Source: Elioraea rosea (GTDB lineage: Bacteria; Pseudomonadota; Alphaproteobacteria; Acetobacterales; Acetobacteraceae). From it: a stretch of 64,000 nt of DNA. The stretch spans positions 1 through 64,000 of the forward strand of contig NZ_VFAC01000004.1 in the NCBI RefSeq assembly GCF_007644105.1. The letters are read 5' to 3'. The notes beneath the pieces are model-generated. The model had not been told where the DNA came from. It worked only from the letters and a program-made list of their open reading frames with translations, and did no database searches. Of this stretch, positions 33,832 to 42,994 are shown one piece after another; the stretch's first letter is position 1, and the number at the start of each line of letters is the position of its first letter. Position numbers and translations under genes: made by a program.

Positions 33832-34593
33832 ATGACAGCCGTGGTGAAATCGCTCTCGAACTCGAAGGCCGAAGAGGCCGAGTGGGAACTCCGCTGCGAC
33901 ATGGCGGCGGTGTTCCGCGTCTCCGCGAGGCTCGGCTGGAACGAGCAGATCGGCAACCACAACAGCGCGATGATCCCGGGCGATGACCCGCTCTTCGTGA
34001 TCAACCCGCGCGGCTACCTGTTCCAGGAGCTCAAGGCGTCCGACCTGATCGTGTGCGACCTCGACGGCAAGGTGCTGCGCGGCACGGGCGAGCTGCGCAA
34101 GGTGGCCTTCCACATCCATGCGCGCATCCACCTCGCCAACCCGAAGGCGGTCGTGGTCATGCACGTGCACCCGCAATACCTCACCGCGCTCTCGATGCTC
34201 GACGGCGGCGAGTTCAGGCTCGCGCATCACAACAACCTGCTGCTGAACGACCGGATCGTCTACGACACGCAGGGCTACGAGCCGGTGCACGACAACGAGG
34301 AGGGGGACCGCATCGCCAGCATGCTCGGCGACAAGACGATCATGGTGATGGGTGGGCATGGCGTGTCGGTCGTCGGGGCCACCGTGCACGAGGCGTTCGA
34401 CGAGCTCTTCATCGCCGAGCGCACCGCGATGTACCAGGTGACCGCGCTTTCGACAGGCCTGCCGATGCGCGAGCTGCCGCAGAAGTATCGCCGTGGCTAT
34501 ACAGGGCCCTGGGGCGATCGTGTCGATGCACGGATGCATCTCGACGCTTGGCGCCGCATCCTCGATCGGGAGGAGCCCGACTACAAGACCTGA
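33832..34593 (+). CDS. Class II aldolase/adducin family protein
   Basis: The 253-residue protein is in the class II aldolase/adducin family. Zinc-binding histidines are in VVVMHVHPQYLTAL and MVMGGHGVSVVG. The N-terminal region has LGWNEQIGNHNSAMIPGD, close to the family's N-H-x-S segment. Family members include fuculose-phosphate aldolases and decarboxylases; the substrate is unknown here. The ATG at 33832 is preceded by a GGAGG site. The 15-base tandem repeat lies just upstream. It probably belongs to a catabolic set with the upstream deacylase. Confidence 0.85.
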   Translation: MTAVVKSLSNSKAEEAEWELRCDMAAVFRVSARLGWNEQIGNHNSAMIPGDDPLFVINPRGYLFQELKASDLIVCDLDGKVLRGTGELRKVAFHIHARIHLANPKAVVVMHVHPQYLTALSMLDGGEFRLAHHNNLLLNDRIVYDTQGYEPVHDNEEGDRIASMLGDKTIMVMGGHGVSVVGATVHEAFDELFIAERTAMYQVTALSTGLPMRELPQKYRRGYTGPWGDRVDARMHLDAWRRILDREEPDYKT

Positions 34594-34680
34594 CAGGTAC
34601 GGCCGGCGGGGGGAGGTTGCAGCGTCGCCGGGAAGCGCCAACATTCCCGGTGACGTTTCCACCGCCAAGGACCTGCCCCG

Positions 34681-35402
<722 letters not shown>

Positions 35403-35406
<4 letters not shown>

Positions 35407-36107
35407 TCACGCTCTTCGAGCTGGCCGGCGCGGAGGATGCGCGCCGGTTCAGCCCGGCCGTGTGGCGCGTGCGGATGGCGCTCCGCCACAAGGGTCTCGC
35501 CTTCGAGGGAAGGCCCTGGCGCTTCATGGAGAAGGAGGCGATCGCGCCCTCCGGCGGTGCGACGGTCCCCGTGATCATCGATGGCGGGAAATGGGTGCGC
35601 GAGAGCTTCGCCATCGCCGAGTATCTCGAGGACCATTACCCCGACCGCCCAAGCCTGTTCGGCAGCCCGCAGGGCCGCGCGCTCGGCCGGTTCATGCTCG
35701 CCTGGGTCGACCGCACGCTGGCCTTCCCCGTCGCGCGGCTGATCCTGACCGACATCTTCGCCTGCCTCGCCGAGACCGACAGGGACTACTTCCGGCAGAG
35801 CCGGGAGAAGCGTTTCGGCGTCGCACTGGAACAGGTGTGCCCGGACCCGGACGCCGAGCTCGCGAACATCCGCACCCTGCTCGAGCCCGTACGGCGGCTC
35901 GCCGCGGCCCAGGACTTCATGGGCGGCGCGGAGCCGGGCTTCGCGGACTACGCGCTCTACGGCACCTTCATGTGGGCGCGGATGACGAGCGGCAGGCTCA
36001 CCCTCGCCGAGGACGATCCGCTTCGCGCCTGGCTCGCACGCGTCGATGCGCTGTTCGACGCGGAAGGGCCGAAGGCGCTGGAGGCGGCGGGAATGAGCGG
36101 GCGATAG
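35403..36107 (+). CDS. Glutathione S-transferase family protein
   Basis: The 234-residue protein begins with a GTG overlapping the upstream GST stop (GTGA). The N-terminal half carries RVRMALRHKGLAFEGRPW, the cis-Pro segment GGATVPVIIDG, and ESFAIAEYLEDHYPDRPSLF. The C-terminal half has a helical domain ending GFADYALYGTFMWARM. It resembles the LigE/beta-etherase-like group of GSTs. Its closeness to the Nu-type GST suggests the two act on related substrates. Confidence 0.82.
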
Positions 36108-36345
36108 CAGTGCCGCTCGCGGCCGCCTGTCAGCACCCTACTGCGGCGCGGCCCCGGCTAGGTGCGGACCCAGTCCGTCTCGGAGCTCGGCGAAGGTGTA
36201 TGGATGTCCGCTTGTCCAAGCAGCGGCGCAAAGGAGGACATCGCTGCAGATCCGAAAAGGATGACAGGCGGCCGCGCCGATAATCCCGTGGCAACCATAG
36301 AGGTTGGCGGCGTCGGGTGGAGGAGCAGGAGAGCGATCGACAGGC
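36108..36345. other. Intergenic region without a confident gene
   Basis: A minus-strand frame (36138-36428) runs partly through here, but its start lies inside the methyltransferase gene and no family is recognised. A short ORF on the plus strand is also unconvincing. The base composition drops below that of the flanking genes. The region may be the right-hand edge of a transferred segment that carries the methyltransferase. Confidence 0.35.
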
Positions 36346-37134
36346 CTATCCTGGCCGACGGCCAACGATCGCATTGGCGTGCGCCTCGATCGAAACACGC
36401 CCACTGGCCTCGATAGGCACCTGCTCACGAACCCGAGATTTGAGTTGCGTCACGTCGGCTGACGCCAGTGTTGCGAGCATCGGAGCGAGATGGGGCGCCG
36501 TGATCGTAGTGGACCAATAGTCGTCAAAATCGTCGAAGGTTCGTCGCATGCGAATAACGCACGCCTCGATGTCGGCGAAACCCGCCCCTGTCCACAGCAT
36601 ATGTAGTCCTTCGGGCGTCGAGGCTTCCGCTCTAGGGGCCCGTAGTGGCGTGAACCCCATGCCCGCGATCTCGCTTATGATGGCCTCCGACGGGCCGCCG
36701 CCGCTGACGACGTCCCAGACATACGCGGCCGCGAGACCGCCCGGGCGCAAGACACGAGCCATTTCAGCGACGCCCCGGGCAGGGTCGGGAATGAAAAACA
36801 CGACGAGCGCCATTACGGCCGCATCGAAGGTGCCATCGGCAAACGGCAATGCCATTGCATCGCCCTGTCGAAACCTCGCGATGGGTATCGCCAGCCGCTC
36901 TCGTGCAAAGGCCAGCTGACCTTCCGAGGGATCCACGCCTTCGACAGTCATTGGGGTGCAGTGCTCGACCACAACCTGTGTAAACGCGCCATTGCCACAC
37001 CCGATGTCGAGCCATCGCAAATTCGGCGGGGGCGAGAGCCAATCAATGAAGGCGCGTCCGGCCAGTCCACTCCACTTGCCCATCATCCGTTCATAGACGG
37101 CGCCGTCATCGAACTTGATCGTGGGGGTGGACAT
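36346..37134 (-). CDS. Class I SAM-dependent methyltransferase
   Basis: The 262-residue enzyme has the Rossmann-like methyltransferase core. Motif I is WLDIGCGNGAFTQVVVEH and motif II includes VEGVDPSEGQLAFARERL. Motif III is GDAMALPFADGTFDAAVMAL, followed by VLRPGGLAAAYVWDV. It matches methyltransferase domain 11/25 proteins. The methyl acceptor is unknown. The ATG at 37134 has GAGGTG upstream. Codon use and G+C content are lower than for the neighbours, and a decayed transposase lies on the far side, so it may be acquired. Confidence 0.85.
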   Translation of the reverse strand: MSTPTIKFDDGAVYERMMGKWSGLAGRAFIDWLSPPPNLRWLDIGCGNGAFTQVVVEHCTPMTVEGVDPSEGQLAFARERLAIPIARFRQGDAMALPFADGTFDAAVMALVVFFIPDPARGVAEMARVLRPGGLAAAYVWDVVSGGGPSEAIISEIAGMGFTPLRAPRAEASTPEGLHMLWTGAGFADIEACVIRMRRTFDDFDDYWSTTITAPHLAPMLATLASADVTQLKSRVREQVPIEASGRVSIEAHANAIVGRRPG

Positions 37135-37530
37135 TCGGTCACCTCGCTGCGTATTCGCGCGCTTACGAACGTCGGCTCCAATGATAACCGGACACAACCT
37201 CGGCGTCTACATTCCGATCACGGTGATGACTGTTCGGGGTCAGGCACGACTAAACTCAACCTGAGTATCCCGGAACCCTTTTCGGACCGGCAACGACCAG
37301 TTGAGCTCGGCTGGCGAACCGTGGTTCGAGCTTCCATAGGAGAGCCGGAATCATCCGTCCCGGAATCGGCAGCAAGCCAATGCTGCCCAGCGCGCCGGGC
37401 GGCGTCCTTCAACCCGATCGATCGCTGCCACCGGGTGGCGCGCCACGACCAAACCGGCTGCCATCCATCTTGCCTTCGTTCAGCCTGCGTCAATCAGGCT
37501 GTGGCCCCGCGCTCATGAGTATGCGCCTTA
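37135..37530. other. Lower-G+C intergenic stretch of about 400 bases, no gene seen
   Basis: No convincing coding sequence was found on either strand. The composition is near 55-60% G+C, clearly lower than the flanking genome. A leftward frame (37218-37493) and a rightward frame (36961-37518) are both unremarkable. The stretch is bounded on the right by the end of a decayed IS5-type element. It is likely part of a transferred or degenerate segment. Confidence 0.5.
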
Positions 37531-37813
37531 GAGCCTGTCTCGAATCTCATGCGCAACGGCCAAGGCGCCGCAGCAAGAGCATGATGGAGGCAGCTTATAG
37601 AAAGGCCTCGGCCGAACAGACGGATGCCTCGAAGTCCTTCGCAAGACGGCGATTGCGGCCGATCCACGCGAAGAAGCGCTCGACCACCCATCTGCGCGCG
37701 TGAACGGCGAAGCCGACTTGTCCCTGCGACTTTCGGACGATCTCGATGCGGATAGGGCTGGCGCCCGCGACCCGCTCGCCCGCGTAGCCCGCGTCGGCGA
37801 AGGCGAGTTCTAC
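37531..37813 (-). pseudogene. IS5-type transposase remnant, 3' end, with a nonsense mutation
   Basis: The minus strand encodes a recognisable IS5-family DDE transposase C-terminus: FADAGYAGERVAG, IEIVRKSQGQVGF, then RRWVVERFFAWIGRNRRLAK. The reading frame is broken by a TAA at 37595-37597 where a Tyr codon would be expected (FL-stop-AASIMLLLRRL), and the true end would be a TGA at 37547-37549. The end GAGCCTGTCTCGAATCTC at 37531-37548 looks like a terminal repeat. The 5' part of the transposase is missing or unrecognisable. The element is inactive and probably old. Confidence 0.75.
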
Positions 37814-37961
37814 GAAGGGCTTCCGCGCTCGTCCCGCTCGCCTCTGACCGACCCGTCGGAAGCGATTAGCCTGCCAGCCTGAACCGGGTTGACCTGCGTC
37901 ATCGACGAGGCCGACCCTTGCCGATACGTTCCTCGGCCCGATCGAGCGTGGGGAGCGCATC

Positions 37962-39506
37962 ATGACCACCAGACGTGAGCTTGCCGCGCTTGTCGCTGCC
38001 GCCGCCGCTCTTCGTGGAGGATTCGGGCCCGGCGCGGTGCTGGCGCAGCCCCTCACCGGCACACCGGCCCCGCCGGTATTCCGCTACACCACGCCGATGC
38101 CCTCCGGTGTCGTCATGCCCGCCACGGTCGAGACCGGCTTCGGCCGTTTGAACTTCTTCGACGGCGTGCCGGATGCCGACAGCACGCGCCTCATCTACGA
38201 CAATCTCGATCGTCAGCGCGCCCTCCAGGCTTACCTGCTTGCCCTGCCTGCCGTGAACCAGGCGGCAAATCGCGACGCCATCCTCAGCGTAGGCCCAATC
38301 AACCTGACGGTGCCGATCTGGGAAGCGGTCGTGGACAGCCGCACGGTCGAGCTGACCGCCAACAACAACACGCCCTACACTTGGTTCTGGGTAGACCTTC
38401 GCAGCGGCCCGCTGGTGATCGAGGTGCCGCCGGGCGTGCTGGGCCTGATCAACGACATGTTCTATTCCTGGGTGGCCGATGTCGGCATCACCGGCGCCGA
38501 TCGTGGCCGCGGGGGCAAGTATCTGTTGCTGCCGCCGGGCCACAGCGGGGCGGTGCCGCAGGACTACATCATCGTCCGCCCGAAGACCTTCCAGAACTGG
38601 CTCGCCTGGCGCAGCTTCCCCGTCAACGGCGACTTCCGCCCCGCCGTGGAATCGGTGAAACGCCACACCAAGATCTATCCGCTGTCCCGCGCCGCGAATC
38701 CGCCGCGCCTGACCTTCGTGGACATGTCCGAGCGGCCCTTCAACATGGTCGGCCCGTCCGATTTCCGCTTCTGGGAGATGCTGAACGACGTGGTCCAGGT
38801 GGAACCGAGCAACGCGTCCGACCCGGTCACGCTCGGCTTCTTCGCCTCCATCGGTATCCAGAAGGGCAAGCCCTTCCAGCCCGACGCCCGCATGCGCCGC
38901 ATCCTGACGGAGGCCGCCGTGGCCGGCGATGCGACGGCCCGCGCGCTGTCCTATCGGGCGCGCGATCCGGAGGCGCGCATCTTCAACGACCGCCGCTGGC
39001 GCTTCGCGTTCCAGGGCGGCTACCAGTTCCTGCATCAGCCGGGTGTCGCCAACCTCGACGCGCGCGCGTTCTTCTTCTTCCTGGCGACCGGCGTGACGCC
39101 AGCGATGGACACGCAGGTCGCGGGCGAGGGCTCGACCTATCCCTGGACGGCCGAGGATGCGCTAGGCAACGCCTTGGACGGCGGCAAGACCTATCGCCTG
39201 CACCTGCCGGGCCCGGTGCCGGTGCGGACCTTCTGGTCCACCATCGTCTACGACACCCAGACCCGGTCCATGCTGCAGACCGACAACCGCTTCCCCTCGG
39301 TCAGCAGCCAGAATCCGGGCCTGCAGGTGAATCCCGACCGCTCGGTGGATGTCTGGTTCGGCCCGACCGCGCCGGCGGGGAAGGAGAGCAACTGGGTGCA
39401 GACCATCCCGGGCAAGTCGTGGTTCATGATCCTCAGGCTCTACGGCCCGCTGCAGCCCTGGTTCGACAAGAGCTGGAAGCCCGGCGACATCGAACTCCAG
39501 GGCTGA
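37962..39506 (+). CDS. DUF1254/DUF1214 domain-containing exported protein
   Basis: The 514-residue protein starts with a leader (MTTRRELAALVAAAAALRGG, then AVLAQP), with a Tat-like double Arg. DUF1254 covers the N-terminal half (SVGPINLTVPIWEAVVDSRT, then YTWFWVDLRSGPLVIEVPPG). DUF1214 lies near the C-terminus (YRLHLPGPVPVRTFWSTIVYD and SVDVWFGPTAPAGKESNWV). The family is widespread and its function is unknown. It may be periplasmic. The transposase remnant lies immediately upstream, so its promoter region may be disturbed. Confidence 0.88.
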   Translation: MTTRRELAALVAAAAALRGGFGPGAVLAQPLTGTPAPPVFRYTTPMPSGVVMPATVETGFGRLNFFDGVPDADSTRLIYDNLDRQRALQAYLLALPAVNQAANRDAILSVGPINLTVPIWEAVVDSRTVELTANNNTPYTWFWVDLRSGPLVIEVPPGVLGLINDMFYSWVADVGITGADRGRGGKYLLLPPGHSGAVPQDYIIVRPKTFQNWLAWRSFPVNGDFRPAVESVKRHTKIYPLSRAANPPRLTFVDMSERPFNMVGPSDFRFWEMLNDVVQVEPSNASDPVTLGFFASIGIQKGKPFQPDARMRRILTEAAVAGDATARALSYRARDPEARIFNDRRWRFAFQGGYQFLHQPGVANLDARAFFFFLATGVTPAMDTQVAGEGSTYPWTAEDALGNALDGGKTYRLHLPGPVPVRTFWSTIVYDTQTRSMLQTDNRFPSVSSQNPGLQVNPDRSVDVWFGPTAPAGKESNWVQTIPGKSWFMILRLYGPLQPWFDKSWKPGDIELQG

Positions 39507-39625
39507 AGCGGGGGACGGCGGCGGGCAAAGTGCTACGGGCGGCGCCGATGCGCCGAAGCCCGTGCTGAGCGTATGTCCGCATAGCGTCGCAAGCAGCCAT
39601 TACGCTGGCATTTCGAGACAACCGC

Positions 39626-40438
39626 TTAGCTCCCCCAATCGGGCGCGAAGGCCGGGTTCACGAAGCGGCGGTCCTTCGGCAGCGCGGCGATCGCTGCGCG
39701 GTCCTCGTCGTCGAGCGTGAGGGAGAGGGCGGCGAGGTTCGCGCGCTGGTTCTCCGGCCGTGACGATTTCGGGATCGCCGACACGCCCTCCTGCCCGACG
39801 AGCCAGGCGAGCGCGACCTGCGGGCCGGTCACCCCGTGCTTCGCGGCGATGCGCGCGAGCGCTGGGTCATCGGTGAGCCCGCCCTTGCCGAGCGGCGAGT
39901 AGGCCGTCAGCGCCAGGTTGTTCTCGCGGCAGATCGAGAGAAGCGGGTCCTGCCCCAGCATCACGTGGTACTCGACCTGGTTGGCCGCGATCGGCGCGCC
40001 GGTCGCGATCGCCTCGCGCAACAGCCGCGGCGTGAAGTTCGCGACCCCGATGGCGCGGCAGAGGCCGCGCTCCTTCAGCACCGCCATCATCGCGAGCGTC
40101 GGCGCGAGCGGCACGGCGGGGTTCGGCCAATGGATGAGGAAGAGGTCGACATAGTCGAGCGCGAGGCGCTTCAGGCTCTGCTCCAACGCATGGTCTGGCG
40201 CGGCGAGGTTCTCCCACCACACCTTGGTGGTGACGAACACCTGCTCGCGCGGCACTCCGCCGTCGCGGATGCCCTGCCCCACCGCCTCCTCGTTGTCGTA
40301 CATCTCGGCCGTGTCGATGTGCCGGTAGCCGATCTCGAGCGCGGAGGCGACGGCGCGGGCGCACTCCTCTCCCTTCATCGGCCAGGTGCCCAGGCCAAGC
40401 TTCGGCATCGACAGGTGCGGCGTCTGGATGATCGGCAT
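39626..40438 (-). CDS. Aldo/keto reductase
   Basis: The 270-residue NADPH-dependent oxidoreductase shows the aldo/keto reductase pattern. The catalytic tetrad residues are the Asp and Tyr of DTAEMYDNEEAVG, the Lys in TTKVWW, and the His in FLIHWPNP. The cofactor block is AIPKSSRPENQRANLAAL. It starts MPIIQTPHLSMPKLGLGTWP, typical of AKR5-type proteins such as 2,5-diketo-gluconate reductase. The substrate is uncertain. The ATG at 40438 was preferred to the longer frame because it starts at the conserved N-terminus. It diverges from the tctC genes. Confidence 0.88.
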   Translation of the reverse strand: MPIIQTPHLSMPKLGLGTWPMKGEECARAVASALEIGYRHIDTAEMYDNEEAVGQGIRDGGVPREQVFVTTKVWWENLAAPDHALEQSLKRLALDYVDLFLIHWPNPAVPLAPTLAMMAVLKERGLCRAIGVANFTPRLLREAIATGAPIAANQVEYHVMLGQDPLLSICRENNLALTAYSPLGKGGLTDDPALARIAAKHGVTGPQVALAWLVGQEGVSAIPKSSRPENQRANLAALSLTLDDEDRAAIAALPKDRRFVNPAFAPDWGS

Positions 40439-40585
40439 GCGAGGGGCTCCCGTTCTGGCAGGCGAACCCTCTGCGGGGATGGCCCCGCGGTCAACCCGCA
40501 CTGGCCGAAACCGGCCGTTTCCCTTTCCCCTGAAGGTGATCTAGGCTCGCCGCCAATAGCCTCGTTCCGCTCGGGAGAGAACGCC

Positions 40586-41560
40586 ATGACAATGTCGCGA
40601 CGCCACGCCCTCGCCGCCGCCGCCCTCATCCCCGGGGCAGCCCTGGTCGGCGGTCCGGCCCGGGCGCAGCAGCGCTTCGACAGCATCTTCATGTTCGTCC
40701 CCGCCGGCCCCGGCGGCGGGTGGGACGGCACGGGCCGCGCCATCGAGCAGGCGGCGCGCCAGGCCGGGCTGGTCGGCTCGTTCCAGTTCGAGAATGTCGG
40801 CGGCGCGGGCGGCATGGTCGGCCTGCCGCGCTTCGTGAACCAGCGCCGCAACCAGGCGAACGCGCTGATGGTGGGCGGTAGCGTGATGGTGGGCGCCGGC
40901 ATCACCAACAAGTCGCCGGTGACCATCGCCAACGTCCAGCCCGTCGCGCGGCTGACGGAGGAGGCGGGCGTCGTCGTCGTGCCGGCCAACTCCGAGGTCA
41001 AGAGCTGGACCGATCTCGCGGCGAAGTTCCGCTCGAACCCGGGCGCTGTGCCGGTGGGCGGCGGCTCGGCAGGCGGGACGGACCATATCGCGCTCGGCCT
41101 GATCCTGAAGGCGCTCGGCCGCAACCCGCGCGAGGCCTCCTACGTCGCCTTCGCCGGCGGCGGCCCGGCCAATGCCGCGATTCTTGGCGGCCAGGTGGGC
41201 GCCGGCATCTCGGGCTACTCCGAGTTCTCCGAGCAGGTGAAGGCGGGGCGGATGCGCGCCCTCGCAACTACCGGAGAGAAGCGCATCGCGGGCACCGACA
41301 TCCCGACGCTGAAGGAACTCGGCATCAACGTCACGGCGGCGAACTGGCGCGGCGTGTTCTGCCCGCCTGGGCTGAACGGGCAGCAGCGCCAGGCGCTGAT
41401 CGACCTGATGACGGCGATCCATGCCACGCCGCAGTGGAAGGAGATCCTGACCACCCGCGCCTGGGACGATGCGTTCCTCACCGGCGATGCGTTCGGCGCC
41501 TACCTGAAGCAGGACATCGCCGCGACGGAAGAGGTCCTGAAGGACCTCGGTCTCGCGTGA
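40586..41560 (+). CDS. tctC: Tripartite tricarboxylate transporter substrate-binding protein (Bug/TctC), first copy
   Basis: The 324-residue periplasmic protein begins with a Tat-like leader (MTMSRRHALAAAALIPGAAL, with RR). The mature part shows the Bug family pattern VPAGPGGGWDGTGRAIEQAA. It continues with SFQFENVGGAGGMVGLPRF, and the ligand loop PVGGGSAGGTDHIALGLI. It captures small carboxylates for TctAB. It is followed by a second TctC gene overlapping by four bases (GTGA). GGGAGAG upstream supports the ATG at 40586. The specific ligand is unknown. Confidence 0.92.
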   Translation: MTMSRRHALAAAALIPGAALVGGPARAQQRFDSIFMFVPAGPGGGWDGTGRAIEQAARQAGLVGSFQFENVGGAGGMVGLPRFVNQRRNQANALMVGGSVMVGAGITNKSPVTIANVQPVARLTEEAGVVVVPANSEVKSWTDLAAKFRSNPGAVPVGGGSAGGTDHIALGLILKALGRNPREASYVAFAGGGPANAAILGGQVGAGISGYSEFSEQVKAGRMRALATTGEKRIAGTDIPTLKELGINVTAANWRGVFCPPGLNGQQRQALIDLMTAIHATPQWKEILTTRAWDDAFLTGDAFGAYLKQDIAATEEVLKDLGLA

Positions 41561-42531
41561 GCCTCGCTCTCGGCCGCCGGGCCACCCTCGGCGCGGCGCT
41601 GGCCTTCCCCGCGCTCGGCGCGGCGTGGGCGCAGCAGCGGTTCGACAGCCTGTTCGTGTTCGTCCCTGCCGCGCCAGGCGGCGGCTGGGACCTGACGGGC
41701 CGCGCGATCGAGCAGGCGGCACGCACCGCGGGGCTGGTCGGGTCGTTCCAGTTCGAGAACGTGGGCGGAGGCGGAGGCATGGTCGGCCTGCCACGCTTCG
41801 TCAACCAGCGCCGCGGCCAGGCCAATGCGCTGATCGTCGGCGGCTCGATCATGCTCGGCACGGGCATTACGGGGAAATCCTCCGTCACGGTGCGTGACGT
41901 TCCGGCCATCGCGCGGCTGACCTCAGAGGCAGGCGTGATCGTCGTGCCTGCGGCCAGTCCGTATCGCGACTTCGCGGGGCTGGCCGCTGCGCTGAAGGCG
42001 AACCCCGGCGCGGTGCCGATCGGCGGGTCCGTCGCCGGCGGGATCGACCATGTGATGCTCGGGCTGATCCTGAAGGCGCTCGGGCGCTCCCCGCGCGACG
42101 CCTCCTATGTCGGCTTCCAGGCAGGCGGGCAAAACATCGCCGCGGTGCTCGGCGGGCAGGTTCAGGCCTCGATCAGCGGCTATTCGGAGTTCTCGGAGCA
42201 GATCAAGGCGGGCAGGCTGCGCGCGCTCGCCATCTCCGGCGAGACGCGGCTCGAGGGCGAAGGCTCCGACATCCCGACGCTGCGCGAGCAGGGCGTGGAC
42301 GTCACGCTCGCCAACTGGCGCGGCGTGTTCGGCGCACCGGGCACCACGGCGGCGCAGCAGCAGGCGCTCGCCTCGCTCATGGGCGCGATCCACGCCACGC
42401 CGCAGTGGAAGGAGATCCTCCGCACCCGCGCCTGGGCCGATGCGTTCCTCGCCGGCGAGGCCTTCGCACGCTTCGTCGAGAAGGATATCGCAGACACCGA
42501 GGCGGTGCTGAAGGATCTCGGGCTTGCCTAG
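41557..42531 (+). CDS. Tripartite tricarboxylate transporter substrate-binding protein (Bug/TctC), second copy
   Basis: The 324-residue protein is a close paralogue of the preceding gene and begins with a GTG (VSLALGRRATLGAALAFPAL) overlapping the first copy's stop. Conserved segments are almost the same as in the first copy: FVPAAPGGGWDLTGRAIEQ, SFQFENVGGGGGMVGLPRFV, ANWRGVFGAPG. Differences in the binding loop (PIGGSVAGGIDHVMLGLI against PVGGGSAGGTDHIALGLI) suggest altered ligand preference. The pair is a local duplication. The tctB gene starts eight bases before its end. Confidence 0.9.
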   Translation: MSLALGRRATLGAALAFPALGAAWAQQRFDSLFVFVPAAPGGGWDLTGRAIEQAARTAGLVGSFQFENVGGGGGMVGLPRFVNQRRGQANALIVGGSIMLGTGITGKSSVTVRDVPAIARLTSEAGVIVVPAASPYRDFAGLAAALKANPGAVPIGGSVAGGIDHVMLGLILKALGRSPRDASYVGFQAGGQNIAAVLGGQVQASISGYSEFSEQIKAGRLRALAISGETRLEGEGSDIPTLREQGVDVTLANWRGVFGAPGTTAAQQQALASLMGAIHATPQWKEILRTRAWADAFLAGEAFARFVEKDIADTEAVLKDLGLA

Positions 42532-42994
42532 GCACCGGCCGATTGCGGGCGAGGTCGCCTGCGCTGTCGCGCTCGTCGTCATCGCGCTCGGCGCGCTGTG
42601 GCAGACCGCGGTGATCCCGACCTCGCCGATCTATGCCCGCGTGGGCCCGACGCTGTTTCCCTGGATCGCCTCGTCCTGCCTTCTCGTCATCGCCGTGCTG
42701 CTTCTCGTGCAGGCGCTGCGCACGGGCTTCGGCGTCGAGGAAAGCCTGACGGTCGACTGGCGCTCCCTCGCCTGGGTCGCTGCGGGGCTTGCCGCCAATG
42801 CCGCGCTGATCGGCACGGCGGGCTTCGTGTTCGCGGCGACTGCCCTGTTCGCCTGCGTCGCGCGCGGCTTCGGCAGCACCAATTTCCTGCGTGACGCGGC
42901 GATCGGCCTCGTCATCGCCTTCGGGTCCTATTACGGGTTCGAGAAGCTGCTCGGCGTGAACATCGGCGCCGGCATTCTCCAGGACCTCATCTGA
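42524..42994 (+). CDS. tctB: Tripartite tricarboxylate transporter small membrane subunit TctB
   Basis: The 156-residue protein has four predicted helices: VACAVALVVIALGALWQTAV, LFPWIASSCLLVIAVLLLVQA, WVAAGLAANAALIGTAGFVF, and a final hydrophobic stretch in AAIGLVIAFGSYYGFEKLLGV. This is the usual TctB pattern. The start is a TTG at 42524 that overlaps the second tctC by eight bases; no ATG or GTG fits better. tctA begins at the next base after its stop. It is the least conserved part of the system, but order and topology make it secure. Confidence 0.88.
   Translation: MPRHRPIAGEVACAVALVVIALGALWQTAVIPTSPIYARVGPTLFPWIASSCLLVIAVLLLVQALRTGFGVEESLTVDWRSLAWVAAGLAANAALIGTAGFVFAATALFACVARGFGSTNFLRDAAIGLVIAFGSYYGFEKLLGVNIGAGILQDLI

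Noticed and set aside
37899-39035. A leftward open frame opposite DUF1254
   Set aside because: It overlaps a well-supported forward gene and shows no motif; a few residues at its downstream end merely border the transposase remnant.
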